A stretch of 40,852 nt of DNA, taken from Bifidobacterium breve (GTDB taxonomy: Bacteria > Actinomycetota > Acidimicrobiia > Acidimicrobiales > Acidimicrobilacustridaceae). The notes beneath the pieces were generated by a model, which saw nothing but the letters and a program-made list of their open reading frames with translations, was not told where the DNA came from and made no database searches. Shown here piece by piece: positions 40,816-40,852 of the stretch. The stretch is taken from assembly GCA_945862505.1 (NCBI GenBank), contig CAMAYJ010000012.1, forward strand, positions 1 through 40,852, written 5' to 3'. The position numbers were made by a program, and so were the translations under genes. The number at the start of each line of letters is the position of its first letter. Position 1 is the stretch's first letter.

Positions 40816-40852
40816 CACTGTTCGAACCATTCCAGTTCGAGTTCTTTCGCAA
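40812..40852 (+). CDS. Metal ABC transporter permease (ZnuB-like), 5' end only
   Basis: ATG 40812 overlaps the znuC stop (ATGA) and opens MTLFEPFQFEFFR before the window ends. The position and the aromatic-rich N-terminus fit the permease subunit of the same transporter; identity rests mainly on context. Confidence 0.75.
   Translation, partial: MTLFEPFQFEFFR

Overview
The window looks like chromosomal DNA of a moderate-GC actinobacterium. The signs are frequent GTG/TTG starts, many 4-bp ATGA/GTGA gene overlaps, Sec signal peptides and lipoboxes, an LPXTG-type surface protein, and oxidoreductases typical of the phylum (mycofactocin-type SDR, LLM flavoenzyme, CYPs, PhyH, TetR). An aquatic member of Acidimicrobiia is my inference; no rRNA, tRNA, IS element or CRISPR array was seen.

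Left part (1-12885, all minus strand): an enlarged phosphate-uptake (Pst) locus. Reading with transcription it runs: response-regulator-like protein with a degenerate receiver, small ORF, pstC, pstA, a pstS with a C-terminal membrane anchor, an 860-aa secreted membrane-anchored protein, a 242-aa anchored surface protein, its paralogue with a Thr-rich stalk and an LPMTG motif, a membrane protein with a sortase fold that appears to lack the catalytic His and Cys, and pstB with an extra N-terminal (PH-like) domain. From pstC to the sortase-like gene nearly every junction is an overlap, so this is almost certainly one transcript. After a short gap come a second PstS-like protein and a third copy of the small surface protein, cut by the window edge. 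I read this as a phosphate transporter with a dedicated surface apparatus, the best candidate here for an undescribed system.

Middle (13108-21660): a mycofactocin-type SDR diverges from a cupin lipoprotein. Then comes a compact minus-strand operon of seven genes (TetR, zinc-type ADH, SDR, sulfotransferase, MBL-fold hydrolase, cytochrome P450, TIM-barrel isomerase-like protein). A perfect 25-bp palindrome lies on the TetR start codon, and a strong hairpin lies upstream. This looks like a catabolic or modification pathway for an alcohol/sulfate-type substrate. 

21713-28531: a secreted choice-of-anchor I-type beta-propeller protein (minus) diverges from a P450 plus N-acyl-D-amino-acid deacylase-like amidohydrolase pair. 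These are followed by a three-gene flavin electron-transfer module (ferric-reductase-like heme membrane protein, FMN-binding protein with a flavinylation motif, ApbE).

28538-40852: a remnant of a solute-binding-protein gene, a 1122-aa DUF11/IPT adhesin-like protein, and the intact solute-binding lipoprotein that matches the remnant. Then come a polytopic membrane protein, a tandem EthD-like protein, an LLM oxidoreductase, two 2-oxoglutarate-type dioxygenases flanking an unknown membrane-anchored protein, and the start of a zinc/manganese ABC transporter operon (znuA, znuC, start of the permease) running off the right edge.
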